Counted from the first letter of the stretch, positions 27,406 through 38,419 are shown. The stretch: 64,000 nucleotides of DNA from an uncultured Flavobacteriaceae bacterium (GCA_905181615.1 CAJIYH010000003.1:186001-250000); one strand, 5' to 3'. Numbers and translations: made by a program. Notes: a model not told the origin generated them from the sequence alone.

Positions 27406-27516
27406 TTTTAGAATTTTAATTAAAAATACATAAAATTGATGCTCTTTTACGGTTATATAATCCAAGCTGAAACTTTTTATTTTATCTTTAAAGCAAAAGA
27501 CCTAACAAATTATACT

Positions 27517-28998
27517 ATGGAAAAAAAATATATTGTTGCATTTGACCAAGGAACAACCAGTACTAGAGCTATTGTTTTTGATAAAAAAGGAAGCATTGTT
27601 TCCATTTCTCAAAAAGAATTACAACAATATTATCCACAGTCGGGTTGGGTAGAACATGATGCTACTGCCATATTCAATGATCAATTAGAGGCCTTCGAAA
27701 AAGTAATGGCTGAAACTGGAATTGACCCTAAGGAAATAGCCTCTATTGGAATTACAAATCAGCGGGAAACTACTGTTGTTTGGGATAAAAAAACAGGCGA
27801 ACCCATTCACAAAGCCATTGTTTGGCTGGACAAAAGAACTACACCGATTTGTGATCAACTAAAAGCAGATGGGCTAGAATCTTATGTAAATGAAAATACG
27901 GGCTTGGTGATCGATTCTTATTTTTCGGGAACTAAACTTAAATGGATTTTGGATGAAGTTCCAGGTGCAAGAGAACGTGCAGAAGCTGGAGAATTACTTT
28001 TTGGAACCATTGACTCTTGGTTAATTCATAAGCTTACTAAAGGAAAAAATCATCTTACAGACCATACCAACGCTTCGCGTACTATGATCTATAATATAAA
28101 AACATTGTCGTGGGATGAAAAAATTCTGAAAGCAATGAATATTCCAAGTTCTATGCTTCCAAGGGTTCAAGAGTCTTCGTCCGACTTTGGAGCAATTGAT
28201 TTTAAAGGAGTTCAAATTCCTATTTATGGAGTTGCTGGAGATCAGCAAGCTGCATTATTTGGACAAGGTGGACACAAACCTGGAATGGCAAAAAACACCT
28301 ACGGCACAGGATGTTTTCTTTTGCTTAATACGGGAACCGAGCACCTTGTTTCTAAAAACGGATTGCTTACAACCTTAGCTTGTAGTGTTGAAAACGAAAA
28401 ACCAAGTTATGCTCTTGAAGGAAGTATTTTTATTGGAGGTGCATCCATTCAATGGCTTCGAGATCAATTGAACTTAATAACCCATGCAGCAGAAACCGAA
28501 GCAATTTGTGAGTCCATTCCACCACTCGAAGATCTGTATGTCATTCCCGCGTTTGCTGGCTTAGGAGCGCCGTATTGGGATGCTAAAGCAAAAGGATCTA
28601 TACACGGAATAACATTAGATATTGGCAAAAAAGAACTTACGAAAGCAACTGTAGAGGCCATGGCTTTTCAGACCAAAGATGTTATAAATGCTATGCTTGA
28701 GGATAGTGGCTCTTCTATTATTTCACTAAAAGTAGATGGAGGTGCTTCTGCCAATAATTACCTGATGCAATTCCAGTCCGATATTTTGAACGTAGAAGTT
28801 GATCGTCCAAAGATGCTTGAAGTTACCGCCTTGGGAGCTGCCTTTTTAGCGGGAATTAAAGCCGGAGTTTGGACCCTCGATTCGATCGAAGAAGTTCGAG
28901 AACGAGAAACTCTTTTTAGTCCAATTATGGAGCAAGGCAACCGAAACAAAAAATACAACGGCTGGCTGGATGCTGTTGAACGAACGAAATCAAATTAA
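27517..28998 (+). CDS. glpK: Glycerol kinase
   Basis: 493 residues from the ATG at 27517 (MEKKYIVAFDQGTTSTRA, the FGGY phosphate-1 loop). The frame also opens at 27436, but those 27 residues lie in the divergent promoter gap. Conserved GlpK stretches: GITNQRETTVVWDKKTG, FSGTKLKWIL, DSWLIHKLT, the ATP-site GVAGDQQAALFGQG, YGTGCFLLLNTG and C-terminal VDGGASANNYLMQFQSD. Phosphorylates glycerol to glycerol-3-phosphate in the cytoplasm. No glpF or glpD adjoins it. Confidence 0.96.
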   Translation: MEKKYIVAFDQGTTSTRAIVFDKKGSIVSISQKELQQYYPQSGWVEHDATAIFNDQLEAFEKVMAETGIDPKEIASIGITNQRETTVVWDKKTGEPIHKAIVWLDKRTTPICDQLKADGLESYVNENTGLVIDSYFSGTKLKWILDEVPGARERAEAGELLFGTIDSWLIHKLTKGKNHLTDHTNASRTMIYNIKTLSWDEKILKAMNIPSSMLPRVQESSSDFGAIDFKGVQIPIYGVAGDQQAALFGQGGHKPGMAKNTYGTGCFLLLNTGTEHLVSKNGLLTTLACSVENEKPSYALEGSIFIGGASIQWLRDQLNLITHAAETEAICESIPPLEDLYVIPAFAGLGAPYWDAKAKGSIHGITLDIGKKELTKATVEAMAFQTKDVINAMLEDSGSSIISLKVDGGASANNYLMQFQSDILNVEVDRPKMLEVTALGAAFLAGIKAGVWTLDSIEEVRERETLFSPIMEQGNRNKKYNGWLDAVERTKSN

Positions 28999-29022
28999 TT
29001 TATTTCTAAAAGATTATCGGTT

Positions 29023-30174
29023 ATGAAAATCAATCTCTTTCTTTTATTACTAATTGGTGGAAGCTATTTTAGTCAAGCGCAAGATTATTATTACCCGGAA
29101 AGAAATGAAAACTGGAAAGAAAAACCTCCAGAATCTTTTGATTTAAAACCAAAACAAATACAAGAAGCTGTTGATTTTGCATTAGCCAATGAATACAGTG
29201 GCGGAAGAGATCTCCGTGTTGCTATTTTAAAAGGCTTTGCAAGAGAACCCTATCACCAAATTTTAGGCCCAACAAAAAAGCATGGCGGCCCAGCAGGAAT
29301 GATTCTTAAAAATGGATATGTAATCGCCGAATGGGGAGACACAAAAAGGGTCGACATGACTTTTAGTGTTACCAAAAGCTATTTATCGACTCTAGCGGGT
29401 GTAGCCTTAGACAAAGGTTTAATTGCTTCTACAGACAATCTTTTAACCGACTACGTTTGGGATACTACTTTTGATGGTGAGCATAATAAAAAAATTACTT
29501 GGGACCATTTACTAACCCAATCTTCCGATTGGTCAGGAAGTATTTGGGGACTTCATGATTGGGCAGATCGCCCACCTAAAGAAGGTGCAATTGATGACTG
29601 GAAAAATCGAGCACTCAATGAACCTGGAGCTTATTTTAAATACAATGATGTGCGTGTAAACGTACTCTCCTATTCCTTGTTAAATGTTTGGAGAAAACCT
29701 CTTCCACAAGTCCTTAAAGCAGAAATAATGGATCCAATTGGAGCCTCTTCAACTTGGCGTTGGTTCGGTTACAGAAACTCTTGGACACCGATTGATGGCG
29801 TTCAAGTAGAATCAGTTTCTGGTGGTGGGCATTCAGGAGGTGGTTTATTTATCAGCACCGAAGATCATGCTCGTTTTGGAATGCTCTTTTTATCAAAAGG
29901 TTCTTGGGATGGTAAACAGCTTTTAAGTGAAAGCTGGATTGAAAAAGCGACAACTGCTTCTGCTGCAAATCAAAATTACGGATACCTATGGTGGCTAAAT
30001 AAAAAAGGGCAACGCTATTGGGAAGGAGCTGCCGAAAACATTTACTACGCTGCTGGTTTTGGTGGAAATTTTATTGTCGTTATTCCAGATCAAGATGTGG
30101 TGGTGGTTACGCGCTGGTTAGAACCTTCAAAAGTTACCAGTTTTATGGAGAAAGTGTTGAAGGCTATTGAATAG
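29023..30174 (+). CDS. Secreted serine hydrolase, beta-lactamase family
   Basis: 383 residues with signal peptide MKINLFLLLLIGGSYFSQAQ (residues 1-20). Catalytic Ser115-x-x-Lys118 in TFSVTKSYLSTLAG, then the Tyr motif around YFKYNDVRVNVLSYSLL, then a late GFGGNFIVVIPDQDVVVV. Unlike the similar protein at 16094 it has a longer N-terminal region and a cleavable signal, so it should be periplasmic or surface-located. Substrate unknown. Starts 24 bases after glpK, possibly co-transcribed, and overlaps the convergent desaturase gene by 11 bases. Confidence 0.86.
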   Translation: MKINLFLLLLIGGSYFSQAQDYYYPERNENWKEKPPESFDLKPKQIQEAVDFALANEYSGGRDLRVAILKGFAREPYHQILGPTKKHGGPAGMILKNGYVIAEWGDTKRVDMTFSVTKSYLSTLAGVALDKGLIASTDNLLTDYVWDTTFDGEHNKKITWDHLLTQSSDWSGSIWGLHDWADRPPKEGAIDDWKNRALNEPGAYFKYNDVRVNVLSYSLLNVWRKPLPQVLKAEIMDPIGASSTWRWFGYRNSWTPIDGVQVESVSGGGHSGGGLFISTEDHARFGMLFLSKGSWDGKQLLSESWIEKATTASAANQNYGYLWWLNKKGQRYWEGAAENIYYAAGFGGNFIVVIPDQDVVVVTRWLEPSKVTSFMEKVLKAIE

Positions 30175-30946
30175 CTTTGCTGGAAGTACGCAGCTGATCA
30201 ACCTCTTTAAATCCGCTGTCATAATCCGTTCTTAGGGTTCCCATCCATCGGTCCCAAAACAAAAAATAAAGTCCTAAATTTCCATTAAATTGAGCATGAT
30301 GCGCATTATGAGAAACGGAAGTGTTCAGCCATTTGCCAATCCTGTTTTTATTAAATCCCTTCGGGAAAATTTCGTATCCCAAATGTCCGTATACATTATA
30401 AACTGTCATGAATATTAAAAATGCAAACACGGCCGAAAAATGATGTGGAATAAGAAAAATAATTGGGAAAATTATCCCTGCTTCGACCACTCCTTCTAGA
30501 GGATGAAAAGCAAATGCTGCCCAAGGAGATGGGTTGGTTGATTGGTGGTGTACTTTATGAAACGAGCGGTAAATTTTTGGATGGTGCATGGCGCGATGTG
30601 TCCAATAAAAATAAGTGTCGTGGAGAAAAATCATGAGTATTACACTCAAAAACCAATAGGCTGTTCCGTATTCAGCAATCGAATCATATCTTAGGCTCCA
30701 TTGAGCAATTGGAGATTTATGGGCAACCAAACCAACAAGCATAAAAATAAAGAGACTCAAAATAGAGTAACCAATTTCTCGGTTATAATCTTTGTTCTTA
30801 GGAAAGCGGTTTTGAATTTTTTTAGACTGCCATTTCTTTTTAAATAAAACATAAAAAATGAGAAATAAAATTCCAGCTATAACGAAATAACGCAGATAGG
30901 TAATTGTTAAAATTACTCCTATTCTTTCTATTAGTGATTGTTCCAT
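30164..30946 (-). CDS. Sterol desaturase / fatty acid hydroxylase family membrane protein
   Basis: 260 residues with four to five membrane segments (first around residues 15-36, YLRYFVIAGILFLIFYVLF). Eight-histidine di-iron signature: HDTYFYWTHRAMHH, then HKVHHQS, then HNAHHAQF. Members hydroxylate or desaturate lipids or carotenoids in the inner membrane. The substrate is not deducible; no carotenoid gene lies nearby. Confidence 0.9.
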   Translation of the reverse strand: MEQSLIERIGVILTITYLRYFVIAGILFLIFYVLFKKKWQSKKIQNRFPKNKDYNREIGYSILSLFIFMLVGLVAHKSPIAQWSLRYDSIAEYGTAYWFLSVILMIFLHDTYFYWTHRAMHHPKIYRSFHKVHHQSTNPSPWAAFAFHPLEGVVEAGIIFPIIFLIPHHFSAVFAFLIFMTVYNVYGHLGYEIFPKGFNKNRIGKWLNTSVSHNAHHAQFNGNLGLYFLFWDRWMGTLRTDYDSGFKEVDQLRTSSKAIQ

Positions 30947-31034
30947 CTCTTATGTTTAAGACAAAATCTCATCCTTATACTTAATAGTATTTTGGGACGG
31001 GGTTTAAATATTATCAGACATTAGCGTCTTGTTT

Positions 31035-31787
31035 TTATCCTTTAACGGTTGCAAAAAGGTATTCTCTATTCATACGTGCAATGTTCTCTAAAGAAATTCC
31101 TTTAGGACATTCAACTTCACAAGCTCCGGTGTTGGTACAGTTCCCAAAACCTTCGTCGTCCATTTGTTTTACCATATTTAATACACGATCTGTTGCTTCA
31201 ACTTTTCCTTGTGGAAGAAGTGCATACTGCGAAACTTTAGCCGAAACAAACAGCATTGCAGAAGCATTTTTACAGCTTGCAACACAAGCTCCACAACCAA
31301 TACAAGTAGCTGCATCGAATGCTTTATCAGCATCGTGCTTATCAATTGGAATGTTGTTTGCATCTTGGGTGTTTCCGGAAGTGTTTACACTTACAAAACC
31401 ACCTGCATGTTGAATTCTATCGAAAGCCGAACGGTCAACCGCAAGGTCTTTTACAACTGGAAATGCATTAGCTCTAAACGGTTCAATCGTAATTGTTTCT
31501 CCGTCTTTAAACTTTCGCATGTGCAACTGGCAAGTTGTAACAAAACGATCAGGGCCGTGTGCTTCTCCGTTGATATACATCGAACACATTCCACAAATTC
31601 CTTCGCGACAGTCATGATCAAAAGCGACTGGATCAATCCCTTTGTTGATGAGTTGTTCGTTTAAAACGTCCATCATCTCTAAAAAGGACATGTCGGGAGA
31701 AACATTTTCAATCGGATAGGTTACCATCTTTCCTTTTGTAGTTGCGTTTGCTTGTCTCCAAATTTTTAAGGTCAAATTCATCATCAT
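31035..31787 (-). CDS. sdhB: Succinate dehydrogenase / fumarate reductase iron-sulfur subunit
   Basis: 250 residues. N-terminal 2Fe-2S ferredoxin cysteines in [18 protein letters not shown] and CQLHMRKF; C-terminal clusters in [13 protein letters not shown] and [15 protein letters not shown]. The insert with [20 protein letters not shown] is typical of the Bacteroidota enzyme. Passes electrons from the flavoprotein to quinone via SdhC. Follows sdhA by one base in an sdhC-sdhA-sdhB operon. Confidence 0.96.
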   Translation of the reverse strand: MMMNLTLKIWRQANATTKGKMVTYPIENVSPDMSFLEMMDVLNEQLINKGIDPVAFDHDCREGICGMCSMYINGEAHGPDRFVTTCQLHMRKFKDGETITIEPFRANAFPVVKDLAVDRSAFDRIQHAGGFVSVNTSGNTQDANNIPIDKHDADKAFDAATCIGCGACVASCKNASAMLFVSAKVSQYALLPQGKVEATDRVLNMVKQMDDEGFGNCTNTGACEVECPKGISLENIARMNREYLFATVKG

Positions 31788-31788
31788 C

Positions 31789-33792
31789 TTATTTATATGA
31801 ACGTGTTTTTACTTCAATTTCTTCGTACTTCAACTCTTCTTTACACAAAATTGCATCTGCAGGTTCTCCTTTGTATTCCCAGGCAGAAACGAATGTAAAG
31901 TTTTCATCATCACGCATGGCTTCTCCTTCTGGAGTTTGCGATTCTTCTCGGAAATGTCCTCCACAAGATTCGGTGCGATTCAAAGCGTCTTTTGCAAATA
32001 ATTCTCCTAATTCAAGGAAATCTGCTACACGACCTGCTTTAGCTAATTGCTCGTTAAACTCTGAATCGGTTCCGGGTACATTTACGTTTTTATAGAAATC
32101 TTCTCTTAATGCTTTAATGTCTACCATTGCTTCTTTTAGACCTTCAGCGTTACGTGACATTCCGCATTTATCCCACATTATTTTACCTAACTTCTTGTGG
32201 TAATAATCAACGGAGTGCTCTCCTTTGCTATTAAGAAATAAATTAATTTTATCTACAACTGCTTTTTCAGCAGCATCAAATTCTGGAGTATTGGTTGCTA
32301 TTGACCCCGTACGAATGTCGTCTGCTAAATAGTCTCCGATTGTATAGGGTAAAACAAAATAACCATCTGCTAAACCTTGCATTAGTGCAGATGCTCCTAG
32401 TCGGTTAGCACCATGATCAGAGAAGTTTGCTTCTCCAATGGCGTAGCATCCAGGGATAGAGGTCATTAAGTTATAATCTACCCAAACACCACCCATGGTA
32501 TAATGTACTGCAGGGTAAATCATCATTGGTGTTTCGTAAGGGTTTTGATCTACGATTTTTTCGTACATCTGGAATAAGTTTCCATACTTAGAACGAACAA
32601 CATCTTGTCCTAATTTTTTAACAAGAACTGCATCATTTTCATCCAGTCCTTTTACATGCGCTTGTTCTTTTCCGTATCGTATAATTGCGGCAGCGAAGTC
32701 TAAATAAACAGCTTCACCAGTTGCATTTACACCATAACCTGCATCACATCGTTCTTTTGCTGCTCGAGAAGCAACATCACGAGGTACTAAATTTCCAAAA
32801 GCAGGATAACGTCGCTCTAGATAGTAATCGCGGTCTTCTTCTTTGAGTTGTGTTGGGCTTAATTTTCCGTCTCGGATTGCCTTAACATCATCTATGTTTT
32901 TAGGTACCCAAATACGTCCATCATTTCTAAGAGATTCAGACATCAAAGTTAACTTGGACTGGTGATCTCCAGAAACGGGAATACAAGTTGGGTGAATTTG
33001 TGTGAAACAAGGGTTTGCAAAATGGGCTCCTTTTTGGTGGATTTTCCATCCAGCAGAAACATTACTCCCCATAGCGTTTGTTGAAAGAAAAAATACATTT
33101 CCATAACCTCCAGATGCTACAACTACTGCGTGTGCTCCGTGGCGTTCTACTTTCCCTGTTACTAGGTTACGAGCTATTATACCCCGAGCTTTTCCATCTA
33201 CCAAAACTAAATCCATCATTTCATGACGGTTGTACATTTTGATTTTTCCACGACCAATTTGGCGGTTCATAGCAGAATATGCTCCTAATAATAATTGTTG
33301 TCCTGTCTGTCCTTTTGCGTAAAAAGTACGAGACACTAAAACTCCTCCAAAAGATCGGTTATCTAATAACCCCCCATAATCACGAGCAAAAGGAACTCCT
33401 TGAGCTACACATTGATCAATAATGTTCGTAGAAACCTCAGCTAAACGATGAACGTTTGCCTCTCTTGAACGGTAATCTCCCCCTTTGATGGTGTCATAAA
33501 AAAGTCGGTAGGTTGAATCTCCGTCACCTTGATAATTTTTTGCCGCATTGATTCCTCCTTGTGCGGCAATTGAATGTGCTCTTCTTGGAGAATCTTGAAA
33601 ACAAAATGATTTAACATTATAACCCAATTCAGCTAAAGTAGCAGAGGCAGAAGCACCAGCCAGTCCAGTTCCGACAACGATAATATCGATGAGTCTTTTG
33701 TTAGCAGGGCTAACTAAATTGATGTGGCTTTTATGATTGGTCCATTTATTTGATAAAGGCCCTTTAGGTATTTTAGAATCTAAACTTGCCAT
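31789..33792 (-). CDS. sdhA: Succinate dehydrogenase / fumarate reductase flavoprotein subunit
   Basis: 667 residues. FAD-binding [20 protein letters not shown], the flavinylation-loop region [21 protein letters not shown] with the histidine that links FAD, the active-site stretch [14 protein letters not shown], and the late [10 protein letters not shown]. Length and sequence fit the Bacteroidota/epsilon group that works with a five-helix di-heme cytochrome b. Acts in the TCA cycle and respiration on the inner membrane. Confidence 0.97.
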   Translation of the reverse strand: MASLDSKIPKGPLSNKWTNHKSHINLVSPANKRLIDIIVVGTGLAGASASATLAELGYNVKSFCFQDSPRRAHSIAAQGGINAAKNYQGDGDSTYRLFYDTIKGGDYRSREANVHRLAEVSTNIIDQCVAQGVPFARDYGGLLDNRSFGGVLVSRTFYAKGQTGQQLLLGAYSAMNRQIGRGKIKMYNRHEMMDLVLVDGKARGIIARNLVTGKVERHGAHAVVVASGGYGNVFFLSTNAMGSNVSAGWKIHQKGAHFANPCFTQIHPTCIPVSGDHQSKLTLMSESLRNDGRIWVPKNIDDVKAIRDGKLSPTQLKEEDRDYYLERRYPAFGNLVPRDVASRAAKERCDAGYGVNATGEAVYLDFAAAIIRYGKEQAHVKGLDENDAVLVKKLGQDVVRSKYGNLFQMYEKIVDQNPYETPMMIYPAVHYTMGGVWVDYNLMTSIPGCYAIGEANFSDHGANRLGASALMQGLADGYFVLPYTIGDYLADDIRTGSIATNTPEFDAAEKAVVDKINLFLNSKGEHSVDYYHKKLGKIMWDKCGMSRNAEGLKEAMVDIKALREDFYKNVNVPGTDSEFNEQLAKAGRVADFLELGELFAKDALNRTESCGGHFREESQTPEGEAMRDDENFTFVSAWEYKGEPADAILCKEELKYEEIEVKTRSYK

Positions 33793-33796
33793 GTTC

Positions 33797-34456
33797 TTAT
33801 GCAGTTAAATGGTGAAATAATGCTATGAATATGAATCCAATAGGAATCACTATAGAGAATGCGAATGTAAATGTTTTGAAGCTTTTTGTGTATTTATTGT
33901 TCAATCCAACAGATTGGAACGAAGAGCTAAATCCATGTAACAAATGAAGCATGAGAAAAAAGAAAGAAACAACATAGGCACCTACGCGAATAATGTCTTC
34001 AAATTTATGAACCATCTCATCAAAATATCGATCAGGATCAACTGGTAAACTTTCGATGTATTTGTAGTTCATTTCAGGAAACCAAAAATCAATGAAGTGA
34101 AGAACAAGAAATGAAAGGATTGTAATTCCAGACCAAATCATATTTCTAGACATCCAACTTGAATTTGCCGAACCATTATTCTGTGCGTAATTTTGATCGC
34201 GTGCGCTGCGGTTCTTTAAATCCAAAACAATTCCCATAATGAAGTGAAAAATAACTCCAAAAATAAGAACCGGTTGCAATACAAATTGAACTAAAGGATT
34301 ATTTCCCATAAAATGAGAAATCTCGTTGAAAACGTCTTTACTGAAAACAGAAGTTAGGTTTATTATGAAATGTTGCATTAAAAACACCACCAAGAATAAA
34401 CCTGAAATTGCCATTGCATATTTTCGTGCTAAGGAAGACTTAATTATTCCGCTCAT
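33797..34456 (-). CDS. sdhC: Succinate dehydrogenase cytochrome b subunit
   Basis: 219 residues with five membrane helices: starts [28 protein letters not shown] and ends [23 protein letters not shown]. Histidines in the helices (MQHF, FHFIMG, LHFIDFW, LHLLHG) are candidate ligands of two b-type hemes. Anchors SdhAB and reduces menaquinone. First gene of the operon; a heme-requiring enzyme, which fits a functional heme pathway in the same window. Confidence 0.94.
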   Translation of the reverse strand: MSGIIKSSLARKYAMAISGLFLVVFLMQHFIINLTSVFSKDVFNEISHFMGNNPLVQFVLQPVLIFGVIFHFIMGIVLDLKNRSARDQNYAQNNGSANSSWMSRNMIWSGITILSFLVLHFIDFWFPEMNYKYIESLPVDPDRYFDEMVHKFEDIIRVGAYVVSFFFLMLHLLHGFSSSFQSVGLNNKYTKSFKTFTFAFSIVIPIGFIFIALFHHLTA

Positions 34457-34607
34457 TAATTATTAGTTTAATTTTGTAAAATTAAGCTAAATGGATTTCG
34501 AAAGAAAATATATCAGACGTTTTTTTGCTTGTAACACTTTCATTGTTAAAGAATGAAATTTTGTTTTACTTTTTTAGAATGAAACTCCCTAAACATTAAA
34601 CAAAAAA

Positions 34608-35588
34608 TTAAAATGAGAAACCGACGCTAACTCCAAAAACTTGTCGAGTCTGAATTTTTGATAATGCATTATCATCATATACCAATTGTATTTCAAATTG
34701 GGCTGACATAAAATTATTTATTTTCATATCAACACCAAGTGTATAGTCAAAATCAAAATTCTTGAATTCCTCAAGGTAATTAGAAATTAGATTTATCTTA
34801 TTTACTAAAATGACATTTGGTAAAAGTGGCCATTGCCCTTGTGCAGACATGGACAGGGCAAATTCCCAGCGAGATTGTTTGTTGGCCTCAACCCCAAAAT
34901 AGGTTTCTCCTGGCATTAAATCGTTGGTGAAACGAGATCCAACATAAATTAAACGAGCTGTAACTGGTTGAACCTGGAAGCTAAATGACCTTGTTTTTTT
35001 ATAAGTGACTCCAACTCCAGCACGAGCATATAAAGGTGACAAAAATGCAGTTGTTTGTGTACTTATCTCTTGACCGTTGGCTCCTTCAGAAAAAGCGTAA
35101 CCTGCTATCCATTGTGATTTTATATTCATTGAAGTAGAAAAACCCCAAGGCTCAGTTTTTAGTCGAATGAAAACGGTGTTTATTTCTAAATGATCTACTG
35201 TTTTTTTATAAAAGTCTGAAGCTTCTGTTTTGGCAAAACCCAAAGAAGCGTCCAAAGTTGTAGTCCAATCCCAATTTTCATGTTTGCGATGAACTAAATA
35301 ATCTAAATTTATAATACCATTAAAATTATTAGTTCCTCCACCAAGCCATTCTCCAAAAGTCGCTTGGTTCAAAAGTACATTTACCTTACCTTCTTTAATC
35401 CATAGACTATCCTTTGGCTTTTCGAATTGCGCATATCCAAAACTTAATGATCCTAAAAATAGGAGCGTCAAAAATAAATTAGCTTGTGTTTTTATGGGTC
35501 TAATGAATGTGTAATTCTTTTTTACTTTTAAATGATCCTTTAGTAAACTCAACACTATAGGTGCCTTTTTCGAGGTAGTGTTTTCCAT
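34608..35588 (-). CDS. DUF3078-like secreted/outer-membrane protein, start uncertain
   Basis: The mature part (from about 35430) reads WIKEGKVNVLLNQATFGEWLGGGTNN, the DUF3078 signature, followed by about 270 residues of alternating-hydrophobicity beta strands ending VFGVSVGFSF, an outer-membrane barrel pattern. The signal peptide lies at 35504-35430 (IRPIKTQANLFLTLLF then SLSFGYAQ), immediately after the TAG of the upstream gene. No ATG, GTG or TTG fits in front of it: the nearest in-frame ATG is at 35588, inside the upstream gene and 28 codons too early. An ATT at 35504 is a possible non-standard start. Function unknown. Confidence 0.75.
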   Translation of the reverse strand: MENTTSKKAPIVLSLLKDHLKVKKNYTFIRPIKTQANLFLTLLFLGSLSFGYAQFEKPKDSLWIKEGKVNVLLNQATFGEWLGGGTNNFNGIINLDYLVHRKHENWDWTTTLDASLGFAKTEASDFYKKTVDHLEINTVFIRLKTEPWGFSTSMNIKSQWIAGYAFSEGANGQEISTQTTAFLSPLYARAGVGVTYKKTRSFSFQVQPVTARLIYVGSRFTNDLMPGETYFGVEANKQSRWEFALSMSAQGQWPLLPNVILVNKINLISNYLEEFKNFDFDYTLGVDMKINNFMSAQFEIQLVYDDNALSKIQTRQVFGVSVGFSF

Positions 35589-38298
35589 TGTCTGAAGATT
35601 TTGAGGGTGATTTTTTATTCTTTTTGTTAAAATTGACAATCCCATTTGCGTCTTTTTCGAGTGCATAGATAACAAAATTAAATCCGGTATCAAGCATTCC
35701 TTTTTGTTCAAATAAAACAATCCCTTTTTTGTTCTTAACCTGCATTTCATATGAACCAGCAGAAAGTGCATAAGCCGAAAGAGTTATTTGAGGTCCGTTG
35801 ATGTTTCTCCAAGATGACCTGCGAGTTCCCCAACGAGATGAATGTTTTACTTTTTGCAAATCTAATAAGATTAGTTCTTGTTTCAAAAAGTTAGCATTTA
35901 CTTTATTGAAAGGAGCTAAATCTGTTTTATAAATAGAACGGCCGTGGGTTCCAATTAACAAATGGTTTGCCTCTGGCTGAATTACTAAATCATGAACAGC
36001 AGCCGTTGTTACTCCATTTTTAAATTCGCTCCATCGTTCTCCCTGATCGAAAGAAATATAGGTTCCTTGATCATTTCCTAAATATAAGATTTGATCATTA
36101 TTTGGATCTTCTCGGATTACATTTATTGGACTGTTTGGTAGATTTGCGTTAATTGATCTCCATACGTCTCCTTTATTTTCACTAACATAGACATAGGGTT
36201 TGAAATCGTCATCTCTATACCCATTTAAAGTAATATAGACTCTTTCTTTTTGGTGCTCTGAGGCAACAATTCTGCTTACCCATAAGTTTTGAGGTAACTC
36301 ATCTGAAATACGATCCCAACTACCACCTCCATTTTCAGAACGATAAGCATATCCATCGTCACTTCCCGTATATAAAAATCCGAACTGTGCTGGGGATTCT
36401 GAAATTGTAGTTAAAGTTCCGAAGGCAACATTTCCTTTTTTACCTCCTTGGGTTAGGTCATCAGAAATCGCTGTCCAATCATCTCCCTGATTGAGGGATC
36501 TATGTAATTTGTTTCCTCCGTAATAAAGAATATCTTGATTGTGAGAAGACAATAAAATAGGCGTTTGCCAATTGAATCTATAGGGTGCTTCTCCTAATTC
36601 ATGTTTAGGTTGAATGTATTTATTTTTATTGCTTTCCAAGTCTACGCGAAAGTAATTTCCGAATTGGTATCCGGTATAAACTATGTTACTATTTCGGTTG
36701 TCAATTTGGATTTGCATCCCATCTCCTCCCATAATAGAGGTCCAAGGGTTATGTCCCGAAGCTTCCCATCTTTCATCGTCTCGCGCGTTGTGAGCTCCTT
36801 TCCAGACTCCATTATCTTGAAGTCCTCCATAGACGTTGTAAGGCTTTTCATGGTCAATGTTTATGGCATAAAACTGTCCAACAGCAGTCGAGTTGTTTTT
36901 CATCCAGTGTTTACCATCGTCGTACGTAATATTTACTCCTCCATCATTTCCATTAATTAAATGTCCCGGACGATTTGGGTTGATCCAAAGTGCATGGTGA
37001 TCAGAATGTACATTAGATTTTCCAATTGCTCTAAAGTTAGCTCCACCATCATCTGAAGTTAAAAGTGGCACTCCATAGATATATAATTTATCAACGTTTT
37101 TTGGGGCTACATGAATGTGACCGAAATAATACCCGTAGCTATAATATAAATCTTCTATATATCCTTCGTGTGTTTTTGACCAAGTAGCTCCTCCATTTTC
37201 ACTTTTAAAAACCTCAGCACCCACTACAGGTGTATCGAATAATAATGCGTTTGCATCTTCTAAGTAGATCGCAAGGTCTTTTGGGAATACTAGGCCGTTT
37301 CGAACACTGTTTTTGATGCTTTGGGCTCGGTATTTTTCTTGAAAATTATTTTCTTTTAAAAACGTATTTAAAGTTTTATTTTCAAGGGCTAGAAACGCCT
37401 CTTTAGTCATCGTTTTAAAATCATTTTTAGTCAACCCGTTTGATTTCTTTGTAGCTCCATCAGGTCTTCTAAATTGAGAATCATGAATTGCATATACTGT
37501 GTTTTCGTCATAGACAGCAAGTCCAATACGGCCAACTCCTTCTCCTGTTGGGAAACCGCTTTCTTTTGTTGAAATTAGAGTCCATGTTTTTCCCGCGTCC
37601 ATACTTTTATATATCCCGGAACTTGTTCCATTACCTGTAAAATTCCAGGCCTTTCTTTCTTTTTCCCATGCGGCTGCATATTGAATATTAAAATTATTAG
37701 GAACTGTACTCATGTCAATGATTCCCGATGCATCATTTACATAAAGAACCTGATTCCAAGTGTCTCCTCCGTTTTCTGATCTGTAGATTCCGCGTTCTTT
37801 GTTGGTTGTATATAAATGACCTGTAACACCCACAACAACCTCTTCGGGATTATTCGGATTGATTAATATTTTTCCAATATGATGACTGCCTGCAAGTCCT
37901 TTTAACTCCCAAGTAACACCGTTATCAACGGTTTTAAGCATTCCAATCCCAGCATATGAAGATCGCGAAGCATTATTTTCACCCGTTCCTACCCAAAGGG
38001 TTTTGGTAGGCCAGTGCATTGCAATTTCTCCTATGTTTTGCGTAGGTGCATTGTCGGTTATAGAAATAAAACTAATTCCGTTGTCTTGGGTATGCCAAAT
38101 TCCTCCGGAAGCATAGGCTGCATAAAACTCCGTTGGGTCCAATGGATTTACTTCCAAAGCAATAATACGACCGCTCATTACTTTAGGTCCAATGTTTTCA
38201 AAGGGAATATTTTTTACTATTGAATTGTCTGTTTGGCCTGTCTGTGCACTTAAATTAAATGCAATACAGAATATTAAAAAAGAATTAAATAATTTCAT
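35500..38298 (-). CDS. Secreted VPS10/sortilin-like BNR propeller protein
   Basis: 932 residues. Signal peptide MKLFNSFLIFCIAFNLSAQ. The body holds repeated BNR/Asp-box motifs (S-x-D-x-G-x-x-W): KTVDNGVTWELKG, YRSENGGDTWNQV, YKSMDAGKTWTLIS, FKSENGGATWSKTH, YRSENGGGSWDRIS, YVSENKGDVWRSIN, YISFDQGERWSEF. These build a large beta-propeller of the VPS10/WD40-like type found in many Bacteroidota exported proteins. The last ~150 residues are a beta-rich tail ending KGSFKSKKELHIH; no type IX sorting domain is obvious. Function not known; related proteins are annotated as glycosyl hydrolases, but no catalytic residues are recognisable. Confidence 0.85.
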   Translation of the reverse strand: MKLFNSFLIFCIAFNLSAQTGQTDNSIVKNIPFENIGPKVMSGRIIALEVNPLDPTEFYAAYASGGIWHTQDNGISFISITDNAPTQNIGEIAMHWPTKTLWVGTGENNASRSSYAGIGMLKTVDNGVTWELKGLAGSHHIGKILINPNNPEEVVVGVTGHLYTTNKERGIYRSENGGDTWNQVLYVNDASGIIDMSTVPNNFNIQYAAAWEKERKAWNFTGNGTSSGIYKSMDAGKTWTLISTKESGFPTGEGVGRIGLAVYDENTVYAIHDSQFRRPDGATKKSNGLTKNDFKTMTKEAFLALENKTLNTFLKENNFQEKYRAQSIKNSVRNGLVFPKDLAIYLEDANALLFDTPVVGAEVFKSENGGATWSKTHEGYIEDLYYSYGYYFGHIHVAPKNVDKLYIYGVPLLTSDDGGANFRAIGKSNVHSDHHALWINPNRPGHLINGNDGGVNITYDDGKHWMKNNSTAVGQFYAINIDHEKPYNVYGGLQDNGVWKGAHNARDDERWEASGHNPWTSIMGGDGMQIQIDNRNSNIVYTGYQFGNYFRVDLESNKNKYIQPKHELGEAPYRFNWQTPILLSSHNQDILYYGGNKLHRSLNQGDDWTAISDDLTQGGKKGNVAFGTLTTISESPAQFGFLYTGSDDGYAYRSENGGGSWDRISDELPQNLWVSRIVASEHQKERVYITLNGYRDDDFKPYVYVSENKGDVWRSINANLPNSPINVIREDPNNDQILYLGNDQGTYISFDQGERWSEFKNGVTTAAVHDLVIQPEANHLLIGTHGRSIYKTDLAPFNKVNANFLKQELILLDLQKVKHSSRWGTRRSSWRNINGPQITLSAYALSAGSYEMQVKNKKGIVLFEQKGMLDTGFNFVIYALEKDANGIVNFNKKNKKSPSKSSDNGKHYLEKGTYSVEFTKGSFKSKKELHIH

Positions 38299-38419
38299 AA
38301 TAGTGGTTTGTTTTATTTCTAGTTTGCTGAAAGTACAAAAAATACTCTTGAAGAAAAATAATCTGCTTAAACTGATTCCTAGTCAAATTCATATATTTAC
38401 TAAAAAAATAACCCAAATT

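Noticed and set aside
27436-27516. N-terminal extension of glycerol kinase
   Set aside because: The FGGY phosphate loop starts right after the ATG at 27517; the extension lies in the promoter gap shared with the amidase gene.
31081-31664. Plus-strand frames opposite sdhB
   Set aside because: They are antisense shadows of a conserved gene with no family features.
38192-38419. Long N-terminal extension of aminopeptidase P
   Set aside because: It is antisense to the start of the propeller gene and not family-like.
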